From NCBI RefSeq assembly GCF_000331105.1, contig NC_020054.1, forward strand, positions 434,001-498,000: a DNA stretch of 64,000 nucleotides. The letters run 5' to 3'. The stretch is from Fibrella aestuarina BUZ 2 (lineage in GTDB: Bacteria > Bacteroidota > Bacteroidia > Cytophagales > Spirosomataceae). The notes under the pieces are model-generated. The model was not told where the DNA came from, made no database searches, and saw only the letters and a list, made by a program, of their open reading frames with translations. This document shows, in pieces, positions 35,916 to 45,281 of the stretch; the stretch's first letter is position 1, and each line of letters starts with the position of its first letter. Position numbers and translations under genes: made by a program.

Positions 35916-37391
35916 ATGAATACACAAAGCAAAGGTATTGCGTCTTCTGATATTGCCCTACAGATAAACGCTGATGCTGAACGGCTTAAAGAGTCTGCGT
36001 ATGTCGGCCCCGCTCACGACAAAATAATGAGCGACCTACTTCAGCAGATCGGGCCAGTAAACTTCCGCGAAAAAGCTGGCGTCGGCGATGACGAGGACGC
36101 CAAACTGAGCAAGGCACACTACCTAGTCATCATTGTACAGGTAATTCTAGAACTGGCTCGTGTCAATCACTGGAATTTATGTCAGGCCAACGGCGCCTTC
36201 TACATCTTCAACGGAGCATTCTATAAAGAAATCAGCCCCAAAGACCTACGCCGCTTTTTGCAGGATGCCGCCGTAAAGATGGGTGCTGACCGCTTCAAGT
36301 GCGAGCACTACGAATTCGCCGAGCAGATCTTTAGACAGTTCGAAGTGACGGCCCATTTGCCCGTTCCTCTCTCTAATCGGGAAATCATTAAGATCAACTT
36401 ACAAAACGGCACTTACACCATCGACCGACACGGCCGGGGCCAGCTCAAAAAGCCCGATCCAGCCGACTTTTTGACCCACCAGTTGCCCTTTGCCTTCGAT
36501 CCCAACGCTCAGTGTCCACTTTGGCAAAAGCACCTCGATAAGGTGCTGCCCGATGCCAGTATGCAACAGATCCTGGCCGAATACATCGGCTACGTGTTTA
36601 CCTCTACTAAGCGTATGAAGCTGGAGAAAACGCTGGTTTTATTAGGCGAAGGGGGCAACGGCAAGAGCGTAGTATACGACGTCATTACGGGACTACTGGG
36701 CAGCGAAAACATTAGCAGTCATCCGCTCGATGAACTCACCAAAAAGGAAACGTACCGCGCTGAAATCGCCGACAAGCTACTCAACTACTGTTCAGAGATA
36801 GCCTCGGACATCAACGTATCTGTATTTAAAGCCATGACCTCGGGTGAGGCGTTAAACGCCCGACGCTTGTACGGCAAGCCCTTCCAGATCGAGGATTACG
36901 CCAAGCTGCTAACCAACGCCAACCGGTTACCGATCGTTACCGAGCACTCGCATGCCTGGTTCCGGCGGTTTTTGATTCTGCCTTTCGAGGTGCAGATCAA
37001 AGCCCATGAGAAAGATATTCACCTGGCGCGAAAGATCATCACCACCGAACTAGCTGGCGTTTTCAATTGGGCACTGGCAGGCCTAGCCCGGCTCTTAGCC
37101 CAGAATGACTTTACCGATTCGGAACAGGTGCGCCAGCAAAACGAACGCTACCGCAACGAAAGCGATACGGTTGGGCTGTTTCTGGCCGAGTACCGCTATG
37201 AGCCCTACTCCGAGACCTACGAAGCTTTGCAGCAATTGTATAACCAGTATACCTCATTCTGCCGGGAGGATGGGCACCGCAATTTCGTCACCAAACTCAA
37301 CTTCCGGCGACGGCTGGAAACGAGAGGGTTCCTGGTGGGGGAGCGCAACATTGGCCGGGTCGTCTTTACCCGCATCCGGGCCCTCGACTAA
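35916..37391 (+). CDS. Phage/plasmid primase-helicase (P4/D5 family, SF3 helicase)
   Basis: 491 residues. The N-terminal part (about 75-190) matches the D5_N-type region (WNLCQANGAFYIFNGAFYKE, DLRRFLQDAAVKMG). The superfamily III helicase core shows LAEYIGYVFTSTKRMKLEK, Walker A GEGGNGKS, Walker B-like LNYCSEIASDIN, and the sensor/arginine region ANRLPIVTEHSHAWFRRFLI. The C-terminal domain resembles the primase C-terminal winged helix (EALQQLYNQYTSFCREDGH). It drives replication of the element after excision. No separate primase polymerase domain is seen, so priming may depend on the DUF6371/Toprim-like protein downstream. The repeats at 37392-37478 directly follow its stop and may be the origin. 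Confidence 0.9.
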   Translation: MNTQSKGIASSDIALQINADAERLKESAYVGPAHDKIMSDLLQQIGPVNFREKAGVGDDEDAKLSKAHYLVIIVQVILELARVNHWNLCQANGAFYIFNGAFYKEISPKDLRRFLQDAAVKMGADRFKCEHYEFAEQIFRQFEVTAHLPVPLSNREIIKINLQNGTYTIDRHGRGQLKKPDPADFLTHQLPFAFDPNAQCPLWQKHLDKVLPDASMQQILAEYIGYVFTSTKRMKLEKTLVLLGEGGNGKSVVYDVITGLLGSENISSHPLDELTKKETYRAEIADKLLNYCSEIASDINVSVFKAMTSGEALNARRLYGKPFQIEDYAKLLTNANRLPIVTEHSHAWFRRFLILPFEVQIKAHEKDIHLARKIITTELAGVFNWALAGLARLLAQNDFTDSEQVRQQNERYRNESDTVGLFLAEYRYEPYSETYEALQQLYNQYTSFCREDGHRNFVTKLNFRRRLETRGFLVGERNIGRVVFTRIRALD

Positions 37392-37438
37392 AAAAATATC
37401 TTTTTTTCTGAGCACGTCACTTTTACCACTTTCACCAC
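37392..37438 (+). repeat. Left copy of a perfect 47-bp inverted repeat
   Basis: Reads AAAAATATC, seven T, CTGAGCACGTCAC and then TTTTACCACTTTCACCAC. The exact reverse complement is at 45887-45933, so the pair brackets the 8.45-kb block from the DUF6371-like gene to the secreted protein gene. It starts immediately after the primase stop codon. Confidence 0.92.
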
Positions 37439-37478
37439 GATTGCCCAACCTGACAAAGTGGTGAAAGTGGTAAAAGTG
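37418..37478 (+). repeat. 21-bp subrepeat pair forming a hairpin (possible iteron/origin)
   Basis: The last 21 bases of the left inverted repeat (37418-37438) are followed 19 bases later by their exact reverse complement (37458-37478). A further direct copy is at 37887-37907 and another inverted copy at 45887-45907. The arrangement next to the replication gene suggests replication-protein binding sites or a terminator. Confidence 0.75.
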
Positions 37479-37507
37479 AAGCGTCAAACAACAAAAGTTT
37501 TTTTGCC

Positions 37508-38737
37508 ATGACAGCCTCCGCCTACCGTTACCGACTGCCCAGGAAAGCCATCAAAGGCACTTGCCCACAGTGCGGCCGACAACGCGCCCTGTCGAGGTAC
37601 GTTGACAATCAGACGGGCGAAGCCTTACCCGATGAGTTTGGGCGCTGTGATCGGGAAGATCACTGTGGTTATCACCTCTCTCCCTATCACAAAATAGCTG
37701 ATGGATTGAGTTACGCTGACAGCCAGAACCCGCTCAATCGACTGCCGAAAGAATGGTTTCGGATGGTTGGCAAGTGGAAGCGTTCAGGGATGTTGGCTCA
37801 AGGTTGCCAGGATACGCTCGTCCAAATGGAAGGGGCAACGGATGAACAGGCTCAGCAGGTTGTAAAATATGTTTTTTCTCGACCCTCACTTTTACCACTT
37901 TCACCACTGCCCTCGATTCATGCGTTGCCCAATGACGTGTTTTGCTCATCAGTCGCAACAAGGCGTTACGGGCAAAATCAATTCTATCTGCTGCTGAGTC
38001 GTCAGTTCGGCATGAGCAAGGCTCACGAGCTGATGCAGCGCTTTCAGATAGGTACGTCCTCACGATGGCCCGGGGCCTGCGTCTTCTGGGTGGTCGATCT
38101 TGAAAAACGAGCCCGAGGTGGCCAGGTCGTCTTATTCGCAGACGATTGGCACAAAGCCCGTTACACGGACGTGGAAGGTAATGCCCAGCCCTGTATCAGT
38201 TCCGTGGGTTATTGCCTGCTTCGTTACTATCAGCAACAGGGACAACCTGTACCCGACTGGCTCACCGATTACCAGAATAATGCGGATCGTTGGCCCGTAC
38301 CATTTGGCCTATCCCAATTACGAGAAGCATCAGCCGATGCACCAATTGCCATTGTCGAGGCGCCTAAAACGGCCGTTGTGTGCAGTGCCCACTTTCCGGA
38401 CTTTGTCTGGCTGGCCATCGGCGGCAAGTCTTACTTGAAGCCTGAACGCTTGGAGCCGTTGCGGGGTCGTAAGCTGATCCTATACCCTGACCTCAACGCC
38501 TTCTATGATACTGTAGGCCGTGACGGACGAACGATCAAAGGTTGGTCGACGACCGCCGACGAATTACGCGGGCAAGGTTTCCGGGTCGAGGTATCCAGTC
38601 TTCTCGAAGAACAGGCTACCGATCAACAGCGCGCTAACGGCTTGGATCTGGCTGATTTCCTGTTAGAGCAGCCGCCAACCTCATCAGGCATATGGCCACC
38701 ACCGGGCAGCCAACCACAGTACCCGCCCAATCCCTGA
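37508..38737 (+). CDS. DUF6371-like zinc-binding, Toprim-like protein of mobile elements
   Basis: 409 residues. The N-terminus has a zinc ribbon of the primase type: CPQCGRQRAL (C19, C22) and GRCDREDHCGYH (C47, C53, H56). The C-terminal half looks Toprim-like: APIAIVEAPKTAVVCSAHFP with its Glu, then GRKLILYPDLNAF with the acidic pair, and GLDLADFLLEQPP. This is the arrangement of DUF6371 proteins in Bacteroidota elements, and I infer a role with the upstream helicase in replication priming. The 21-bp subrepeat is embedded in its coding sequence at 37887-37907, encoding SLLPLSPL. It is the first gene inside the 47-bp inverted repeats. Confidence 0.78.
   Translation: MTASAYRYRLPRKAIKGTCPQCGRQRALSRYVDNQTGEALPDEFGRCDREDHCGYHLSPYHKIADGLSYADSQNPLNRLPKEWFRMVGKWKRSGMLAQGCQDTLVQMEGATDEQAQQVVKYVFSRPSLLPLSPLPSIHALPNDVFCSSVATRRYGQNQFYLLLSRQFGMSKAHELMQRFQIGTSSRWPGACVFWVVDLEKRARGGQVVLFADDWHKARYTDVEGNAQPCISSVGYCLLRYYQQQGQPVPDWLTDYQNNADRWPVPFGLSQLREASADAPIAIVEAPKTAVVCSAHFPDFVWLAIGGKSYLKPERLEPLRGRKLILYPDLNAFYDTVGRDGRTIKGWSTTADELRGQGFRVEVSSLLEEQATDQQRANGLDLADFLLEQPPTSSGIWPPPGSQPQYPPNP
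37887..37907 (+). repeat. 21-bp subrepeat inside the DUF6371-like gene
   Basis: Identical to 37418-37438 over all 21 bases, same orientation, and also preceded by a T-rich run. Being inside a coding region, it is unlikely to be a terminator, which supports a binding-site role for the family. Confidence 0.85.
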
Positions 38738-38896
38738 AGCAGCCTGTAGAGCAGGGTTCGTCTTGGGAACCCCCAGAAGAGTAGGCAAAAAAATGGTGTT
38801 TTATGGGGTTTTTCCCTTTTACCTCTCAATCCGACACCAACTCATTTTTACTTAATCGCTCACAATCAACCTATTAACCACAAACCGCATATACCC

Positions 38897-39064
38897 ATGC
38901 AACAACCCCCGAAAGCAACTCAGGAAGAGATTGCCGCTGTCCTGAAGCTGATTATGCCCCAGGCTCCAAAACCTGCCGCCTCCATTCCAGCCGCTGGCAG
39001 CGACAGCGACACAGAATTACAAAAGCAAATCAATCACCTTCTAACTCAGATACGGATACGGTAA
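38897..39064 (+). CDS. Small protein of the integrated element (55 residues)
   Basis: A 55-residue frame, MQQPPKATQEEIAAVLKLIM to the TAA at 39062-39064. It has an amphipathic helix, a Pro/Ala-rich linker and a second helix (ELQKQINHLLTQIRIR). It stops four bases before the next ATG at 39069, so the two are probably cotranslated. No family recognised. The 159 bases upstream hold no gene that I can support. Confidence 0.55.
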   Translation: MQQPPKATQEEIAAVLKLIMPQAPKPAASIPAAGSDSDTELQKQINHLLTQIRIR

Positions 39065-39068
39065 TCCT

Positions 39069-39650
39069 ATGGAACCCATCTTATTGCATTTCAATCAGGC
39101 CGACTACGACGCCAAAAAACGTGCACTTAGCAACGTTAGATCAGACGCACAAAAGCTCATCGATCAGATCAATGCCATCAACTCGTACCGGGTCGATGCT
39201 GCCGGCCTGCAGGATCTGTTGTACGGCCGCGGGGAACAGGTCGCGGATCGGATCGAGCAGGCCATCAAAGGTGAACTTAGTCGGGCAGGTATTCAGTCCG
39301 AAAGCCTCATCAAAGGAGCTATCAAAGGCGATCTCGAGAAGTTCTACGGCATCTTCAAGGCCTACCGCCAACCAGTCGACGAGTCAGGTAGATACCTGCG
39401 AATCAATGATGAGGGTACGGTTGTCATTTCTGCCGATGCGGACAGCATCATTCGAGAGGAGTTTTCCCACTATATCCGAACCGAGGCGGGCAGTTCGCTT
39501 CGTGAAGCTCACCAAGCGGCCCTCGACGCGCTCAACAAAGTACTGACGTTAAGCCCGCAACTGACGCTGAATGACCTGTTCTTCAAAGGATACCAGGAAA
39601 CCAGTTTCGGTCTTACCCGGCTGGATTACGACCGATTGAGCAGCAAATAA
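39069..39650 (+). CDS. Protein of unknown function, upstream of the tail-type genes
   Basis: 193 residues, mostly helical, soluble, no signal peptide. Segments such as LSNVRSDAQKLIDQINAINS, EQVADRIEQAIKGELSRAG and REAHQAALDALNKVLTLSPQ look like helical bundles, with a short beta part in GRYLRINDEGTVVISADADS. I do not recognise a family. By position (four bases after a small gene and ahead of a hairpin and the tape measure group) it could be a structural or morphogenesis protein, but the sequence does not prove this. Confidence 0.65.
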   Translation: MEPILLHFNQADYDAKKRALSNVRSDAQKLIDQINAINSYRVDAAGLQDLLYGRGEQVADRIEQAIKGELSRAGIQSESLIKGAIKGDLEKFYGIFKAYRQPVDESGRYLRINDEGTVVISADADSIIREEFSHYIRTEAGSSLREAHQAALDALNKVLTLSPQLTLNDLFFKGYQETSFGLTRLDYDRLSSK

Positions 39651-39666
39651 AAAACGAGATTTCCAG

Positions 39667-39713
39667 TACAGAATAATAGGCATGTTCCTAGTGTAACTGC
39701 CTATTATTCTGTA
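39667..39713 (+). terminator. Perfect 16-bp hairpin between the orphan gene and the tail-type genes
   Basis: TACAGAATAATAGGCA pairs perfectly with TGCCTATTATTCTGTA around a 15-base loop. There is no T-tract directly after, so it may be an operator or processing site as well as a terminator. Confidence 0.65.
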
Positions 39714-39741
39714 ACTTATAAAGAAAAACTCAGCCTCATCG

Positions 39742-39951
39742 ATGACGAGTTACCAGGTTGTCCGAAATACCTTTTTCGTGAATGCCAATCCCGGTCTGAT
39801 TACCTACATCCGGTTTGGTATTGCCTGGAATGACCTGACGACCGACCAGGGGCTGACACTGATCAACCAGGTCAAAGGCAGTCCGTTGACTCTGCGCATT
39901 CCGGTGATGACGCTGGCTTTAATGCTGTATCAAAACCAACAACCGAACTAG
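39742..39951 (+). CDS. Small protein of unknown function upstream of the tape measure gene
   Basis: 69 residues: MTSYQVVRNTFFVNANPGLI, then a hydrophobic C-terminal helix (TLRIPVMTLALMLYQ). It ends four bases before the next ATG. In tailed phages the one or two short genes directly before the tape measure gene usually encode tail assembly chaperones, and this position fits. The sequence itself gives no proof and no frameshift site was identified between it and the next gene. Confidence 0.6.
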   Translation: MTSYQVVRNTFFVNANPGLITYIRFGIAWNDLTTDQGLTLINQVKGSPLTLRIPVMTLALMLYQNQQPN

Positions 39952-39955
39952 CACT

Positions 39956-40450
39956 ATGACTGCTCAGCAAATCGACACGTTAGCCAGCGATGAGGCCGCA
40001 ACAGAACAGCGGCAACTTGCTACTTTGCTACAAAATGGCCTCACCATTTCGACTCCGAAACGCTCACTATTGCGATACTTCGGAGCCAAAGAACGTACCT
40101 GGCACCTCAAACAACCGTACTTGGGTACGTTGGAATACCTGATCCGGGAAATGAGCCAGCTCGAGGATCTGACTGATCAAGCTGGGGTCATTGATCGTCA
40201 GCGTTTGGCCCAGACACCGAAGAACTTTCAACGTTGCGCCCGAATCGTGGCCATAGCGATACTGGATAACTGGTGGGGACTAACCTTTTTAACTCCCTTC
40301 ATGAGTCGATATCTGGCGAATCGCATAACGCCTGACGAGTTAATTGCACTGGTTGGCATCATCAATCACATGGCTAATTATCCCGCCTTCATTGGGGCCA
40401 TTGAGTTGATGAAGGTCGCGCCGCGAATCACTCAACCGTCGGTCGCCTAG
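39956..40450 (+). CDS. Protein of unknown function, candidate tail assembly chaperone
   Basis: 164 residues, largely helical. Distinctive segments are KRSLLRYFGAKERTWHLKQP, LEYLIREMSQLEDLTD, RCARIVAIAILDNWWGLTFL and TPDELIALVGIINHMANYPA. There is no signal peptide; the IAILDNWWGLTFLTPF stretch is hydrophobic but short. It starts four bases after the 69-residue gene and 95 bases before the tape measure gene, the position of a tail assembly chaperone in siphophage gene order. Family not recognised; the chaperone role is inference only. Confidence 0.62.
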   Translation: MTAQQIDTLASDEAATEQRQLATLLQNGLTISTPKRSLLRYFGAKERTWHLKQPYLGTLEYLIREMSQLEDLTDQAGVIDRQRLAQTPKNFQRCARIVAIAILDNWWGLTFLTPFMSRYLANRITPDELIALVGIINHMANYPAFIGAIELMKVAPRITQPSVA

Positions 40451-40545
40451 CTCGCCCTAAAGGAGAGCGAACCTTGATCTATAGGGTCTTCAAATAGAAG
40501 CCCATTGTCTCGAAACCCTTACCCTCATCAAAACAACCTACAGGA

Positions 40546-43500
40546 ATGGAAACAGGTGAACCGCTTCACTTTAGCGCACTCATTAATGATACCCAGTGGA
40601 CTAATACGCTGACTCGCATGGAGCGCCGTATGCTGGGATTTACCAATACCGTTCAGCGGGAAAGTAGTCAGATTGATCAACTATTTTCCCGATTAGGGCA
40701 AGCCGCGGCCGGCGCGTTCGCAGTGGCAGGATTGGCCGGGCTACCTCAACAACTCGTCAAAGTGCGGGGCGAATTTCAGCAGTTGGAAATCGCCTTTACA
40801 ACGATGCTTCGCTCGAAAGAGAAGAGCGATACACTCATCCGTGAGCTATCGAACGAAGCCCTTAAATCCCCCTTCCAGTTATCCGAATTAAGCCAGGGGG
40901 CAAAGCAGCTTTTGGCTTACGGCTCGTCGGCGGAAGGTGTCGTGAGTGAGTTGCGAATGATCGGCGATGTGGCATCAGGTGTATCAGCGCCAGTTGGTGA
41001 CCTGATATACCTCTATGGTACTCTTCGTTCGCAGGGGCGAGCGTACGCCGTCGACCTGAGACAATTTGCGGGACGTGGCATCCCGATCTACGCCGAATTG
41101 TCAAAAGTGCTCGGAGTTTCGGTTGAGCAGGTCAATGATCTGGTAAGTGCCGGGAAAGTAGGTTTTCCGCAGGTTGAGCAGGCCTTCAAAAACATGACAT
41201 CAACCGGCGGCATGTTCGAAGGGCTGATGGCAAAACAGGTTCAGTCGCTTACGGGCCTTGCCTCCAATTTCAAAGATGCATGGGCGCAAATGCTCAACGA
41301 AATTGGCAAAGAGACCGAAGGTCCGATAGGGGCCGCCATCCAAGGGGCAACCGAACTCACCACCCATTACAAAGACATTGCCAAGTATCTGGCCGCGTTA
41401 GCTGCGGGTTACGGTGCATACAAAGCAGCTGTAGTGATTACTACGACCGTCGAGCGGACCCGTTTGTTTTTGCTTGAGTCGCTCAAATTGGAGCAGGCTT
41501 TGGCCGCCGCATCAGGGGAAGTATTGACCGAGCAACAGGGACGGCAGATCGTTGTTAGCAAGTTTCTTGCGCGGGCGCAGGCCCAGCTTAACGCCACCAT
41601 GCTGGCAAATCCCTACGTCGCTGTAGCAACCGTACTGGCTACGCTGGTAGCGGCCTACTTTGCGTTTCGGGAAGAGGTCATCGAGGTAAAAACAGCCCAG
41701 CAACTGTTGGGCGAAGCAACTGCCGACATCAACAAACGAGTTGGGGAGCAGGCCGGGGAGGTAAAGTCACTGACGGGTATACTGAAGAATCAGAACATTG
41801 CCGAATCGGAACGACTGAAAGCCTATAACCGATTGCGCGAAATCTCACCTGATATTGTTCGGGGGCTGGACTTTCAGCGGGCCAAAACGGCAGACCTGAC
41901 CAACGAGGTAAATAATTACATTTCTGCCCTTCGTCAGCAAATCTCCCTCGAGGTGTACAGTGCCAAATACAAAGAGGCATTCACCAAGCAGATCGAGGCG
42001 CAGGATAATGTAGATAAAAAGCGGCAAGAGTTTCTTGATAAACAGAAAGCATCCCAAGCGTCCAAGTCCACCGGCCCGATCAATGCCAGTGGCTCAGCAA
42101 TGGGGTATGATGCCGGGGCGGCCTCTTCTGCTGGGCAGTTACTATTGGCCAGACAGGCGTTTGAATCCGCTGTAGAGGCAAAACAGCAAGCCGATCGGGC
42201 GATAGGTGAACTGGATAAGGTGATGGGCTCTGTTTACCAACAGGGAACAAAGCAGGGTTTGGAGGCTCAAAAAAAGAAGCTGGAAATCCAGTTGAGTCAG
42301 TTGGGCCAACTCAACAAGCTCAGCAAGGCGTACAAATACACCGAAGATCAGCTAGCAGCCGTCAATAAGCAGCTGGATACGCTCAACAGCAACCCGAAAG
42401 CCGATCAGTCGTTTGCCGACCGCTTAGCGAAGGCCAACGACGCCGGTACGTTGCGCCTGGTTGCTTCGTACGCCAAGACCGACAAGCTACGGGACGATCT
42501 GATTAAGAAGGTCAAGGAGAAGCGAACAGATGCGGTAGATGGTAGCAAAGAGAAAGCAGCCCTCGAAAAGCTCGAAAGTGACCTCGAAAAACTGACGGCC
42601 AAAGGCCGGGCGAAAGCGGGTAAAGCCGCCGCTAAGGAGGCTGAAAAAGAGGGCATATTTGGTAGTGAGCAGTACTACGCCAACATTATTCAGAAGGCCG
42701 ATGAGCTGATTCGCAAAACGACCGACCCCAAGATTCAGCAGCAACAACAGGCCATCAAGGACAATGCTCAGCGGCAGATCGAACTCATCAAACGGTCGGT
42801 CGAGGCTCCTCTAAACAGTATCCCGTTTTTTGAGGCACAAATTGCCGATGCCCAGAAAGCATTAGAGAAATTACCTGTGGGTGCCGATCCGGCCCTTATC
42901 AAGTCATACCAGTCCGTTGTTACCGAATCCCAAAAGCAGCTTGACGAGTTGCGGAAGCGCAATGCCGTTAAAACGTTCGGGGAAGAACTGGAAGAAAAGC
43001 AGCGCCAGTACGTGCTGTACGAAAGCTGGGTAGCCGCCTATGGACAAGAGGCGGCCGATAAGCAGTTTGCTAATCTCAAAGTGTCAGGTACGTCGTATCT
43101 GGACTACCTCGACAAACAAATTGCCGCCCTGGAGTCGAAGCGGGGCGGAGGTGTTTTGTCGGAACAGGACGCTCAGAATTTGACCGAGCTCATCGGCCAG
43201 AAAAAAGGGTTGACGGGCGGAAAGTCGGCCATTGAAGCGTTTACCGACCAGTTGCAGCGGGCAAAGGCAGAAGCCGGTAGTCTGACCCAGTACCTGAAGT
43301 ACCTCGAAGCCCAGCAAGCCAAACTCGACCCGAAGGATACCTCAGCGCTTACGACAGACAAACGGGTCGTTATTCAAAAAGAGAAGGTCGAAACGACGAG
43401 CCAGCGGTTTGGCAACTTGCAGGAGTTTCTAAAGAGCGTCGTCGATAGCGAAGAACAGCGGCAGGCTATTGAGAACCATTATGCCGACCTCCGCGCGCAG

Positions 43501-45222
43501 GCCGACGAGTTCTACATCTACAAAGAGAGCAAAGCCTACAAGGACTTTATTGCCAACCTGGAGAAAGCCCGCAAAGAAGAATTGAAAGGCGTCAAAGATG
43601 CTACCGTTGAGGGATCCGATGAGTTCAAGGCATTCACCAAAACGATCACGTCTGAAGGGCGCAAAGCGTTGAAAGAACGGCTTAAACAGGCCGACGATGA
43701 ATTAAACTACAAAAAGAAACTATACGGAGAGGATTCGGAAGAGTATCGCAAAGCGGTCTTATCGAAACGGCAGGCCGAACGCGACTTAGCCACTGATCGG
43801 CTGCAATACTATCAGGAATTTGCGCAGTTTTTCGGGGAACTAGGCGGTATGCTTAGCGGCCTAACGGGTGAGCTTGGCGAAATGGGCCGGTTGTTGTCAG
43901 GGGTATCGGCCGGGGCAGGCAAGCTGGTCAGTTCCTTCAAACCAGGCATCACTGGGCAGGAGCGGCTCAACATTGGCCTATCGGCAGGGCTCGATCTGAT
44001 CAATATCATTACCTCGTCATCAGCGCAGCGGCAGCAGGCGGAATCCGATTTTATGCGCAACCAGATTGCCTTGCAGCAGCAATATAATCTGGCACTGAAT
44101 GAGCAGATCGGCATTCAATCGAGCACGGACAGTAACGTGTTCATCAAGGATAAGGAGAAGGCACTACGGGGTGGTATTGAGCAACTGGGCAAGGCTAATA
44201 CCGACTACCTGAAGTCAATAGCCTTGCTGAGTCAGGGTAGGGCCAAAAACGGTCAGTCCGATAAAACCGACTGGGGGGCGGTTGGTAGTGGCGCTGTTGC
44301 CGGAGCGACTATTGGTTCCGTGATCCCCGGCGTCGGTACAGTTATCGGGGCGGTCGGCGGGGCCATTGTGGGCGGGCTGATTGGCTTGTTCGGCGGCGAA
44401 AAGCGGACGGATGACTACATCGGGCTGCTGGAGAAATATCCGGGTCTCATCAAGCAGGGCGCTAACGGCCAGGCAGAAATCAACAAAGAACTTGCTCAGA
44501 GCCTGCTGGCGAGCAACCAGCTTGATGAGGCGACCCAGCAACTTGTACAAAACACGCTCGATTGGCAGGGTCAAATTGAAAAAGCTAAAGAGCAGATCAA
44601 CGGCGCCGTAGCTGATCTAGCCGGGGGGCTGGGTGACTCGTTACGGGATGCTTTGGTAAGTGCATTTAGCGACGGCACGGATGCCGCTGAGCGTTTTGGT
44701 GAATCGGTATCAGACACGCTTGAAAACGTCTTGAGCCAAATCATTTTCAACTCGGTCTTCAAAAGCCAGTTCGATGAACTACAGAAACAACTGGTTGCCT
44801 CGTTTGATGTAGGGGGCGATAACAATGTGATTGACGACCTGGGAAACTTTTACCAGAAGTACAATTATCTGGTAACCGACTTCTCCAAGGCCCTATCTGA
44901 TGCCCAGCTTGAAGCTGATAAGTTCGGGTTGGATATTTTCAGTAGTAAAGACAAAAAAAGCCAAAAGGCGGGCGTGGACAAAGGCTTATCCGGTGCGATC
45001 AAGGGCGTGACCGAGGAGACAGCATCGGTGCTGGCTGGGCAGCTCAACGCCATTCGGATCACCCAGGCTGATAACGCCGTCACGATGCGTAGTCAACTGG
45101 TGATGCTCACCAACATTTCCAATAACTCCAACTACCTGAGTTACCTGCGCACCATCGACCGGACGCTGGAGGAAATGAAGGCTAATGCCAAAGCCGATCC
45201 GCTGCGGGCGAAAGGAGGTTGA
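40546..45222 (+). CDS. Phage tail tape measure protein
   Basis: 1,558 residues, uninterrupted. The N-terminal tape measure domain is clear at about 60-250: EFQQLEIAFTTMLRSKEKSD, SPFQLSELSQGAKQLLAYG, DLRQFAGRGIPIYAELSKVL, GFPQVEQAFKNMTSTGGMF. Hydrophobic segments follow (AKYLAALAAGYGAYKAAVVI; NPYVAVATVLATLVAAYFAF), then long charged coiled-coil regions from about 390 to 1,200. A glycine-zipper region lies at about 1,243-1,285 (VAGATIGSVIPGVGTVIGAV). In phages this protein sets tail length and helps DNA entry. With the usual rule of about 1.5 angstrom per residue it would suit a long flexible tail near 200 nm (inference). No tail tube, baseplate or terminator gene accompanies it. It lies inside the 47-bp inverted repeats. 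Confidence 0.9.
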   Translation: METGEPLHFSALINDTQWTNTLTRMERRMLGFTNTVQRESSQIDQLFSRLGQAAAGAFAVAGLAGLPQQLVKVRGEFQQLEIAFTTMLRSKEKSDTLIRELSNEALKSPFQLSELSQGAKQLLAYGSSAEGVVSELRMIGDVASGVSAPVGDLIYLYGTLRSQGRAYAVDLRQFAGRGIPIYAELSKVLGVSVEQVNDLVSAGKVGFPQVEQAFKNMTSTGGMFEGLMAKQVQSLTGLASNFKDAWAQMLNEIGKETEGPIGAAIQGATELTTHYKDIAKYLAALAAGYGAYKAAVVITTTVERTRLFLLESLKLEQALAAASGEVLTEQQGRQIVVSKFLARAQAQLNATMLANPYVAVATVLATLVAAYFAFREEVIEVKTAQQLLGEATADINKRVGEQAGEVKSLTGILKNQNIAESERLKAYNRLREISPDIVRGLDFQRAKTADLTNEVNNYISALRQQISLEVYSAKYKEAFTKQIEAQDNVDKKRQEFLDKQKASQASKSTGPINASGSAMGYDAGAASSAGQLLLARQAFESAVEAKQQADRAIGELDKVMGSVYQQGTKQGLEAQKKKLEIQLSQLGQLNKLSKAYKYTEDQLAAVNKQLDTLNSNPKADQSFADRLAKANDAGTLRLVASYAKTDKLRDDLIKKVKEKRTDAVDGSKEKAALEKLESDLEKLTAKGRAKAGKAAAKEAEKEGIFGSEQYYANIIQKADELIRKTTDPKIQQQQQAIKDNAQRQIELIKRSVEAPLNSIPFFEAQIADAQKALEKLPVGADPALIKSYQSVVTESQKQLDELRKRNAVKTFGEELEEKQRQYVLYESWVAAYGQEAADKQFANLKVSGTSYLDYLDKQIAALESKRGGGVLSEQDAQNLTELIGQKKGLTGGKSAIEAFTDQLQRAKAEAGSLTQYLKYLEAQQAKLDPKDTSALTTDKRVVIQKEKVETTSQRFGNLQEFLKSVVDSEEQRQAIENHYADLRAQADEFYIYKESKAYKDFIANLEKARKEELKGVKDATVEGSDEFKAFTKTITSEGRKALKERLKQADDELNYKKKLYGEDSEEYRKAVLSKRQAERDLATDRLQYYQEFAQFFGELGGMLSGLTGELGEMGRLLSGVSAGAGKLVSSFKPGITGQERLNIGLSAGLDLINIITSSSAQRQQAESDFMRNQIALQQQYNLALNEQIGIQSSTDSNVFIKDKEKALRGGIEQLGKANTDYLKSIALLSQGRAKNGQSDKTDWGAVGSGAVAGATIGSVIPGVGTVIGAVGGAIVGGLIGLFGGEKRTDDYIGLLEKYPGLIKQGANGQAEINKELAQSLLASNQLDEATQQLVQNTLDWQGQIEKAKEQINGAVADLAGGLGDSLRDALVSAFSDGTDAAERFGESVSDTLENVLSQIIFNSVFKSQFDELQKQLVASFDVGGDNNVIDDLGNFYQKYNYLVTDFSKALSDAQLEADKFGLDIFSSKDKKSQKAGVDKGLSGAIKGVTEETASVLAGQLNAIRITQADNAVTMRSQLVMLTNISNNSNYLSYLRTIDRTLEEMKANAKADPLRAKGG

Positions 45223-45281
45223 TTTAGTCATACAATATTGACTTTGTGTATATTGCCCGCACGAACTAAATCAACTGTTTT

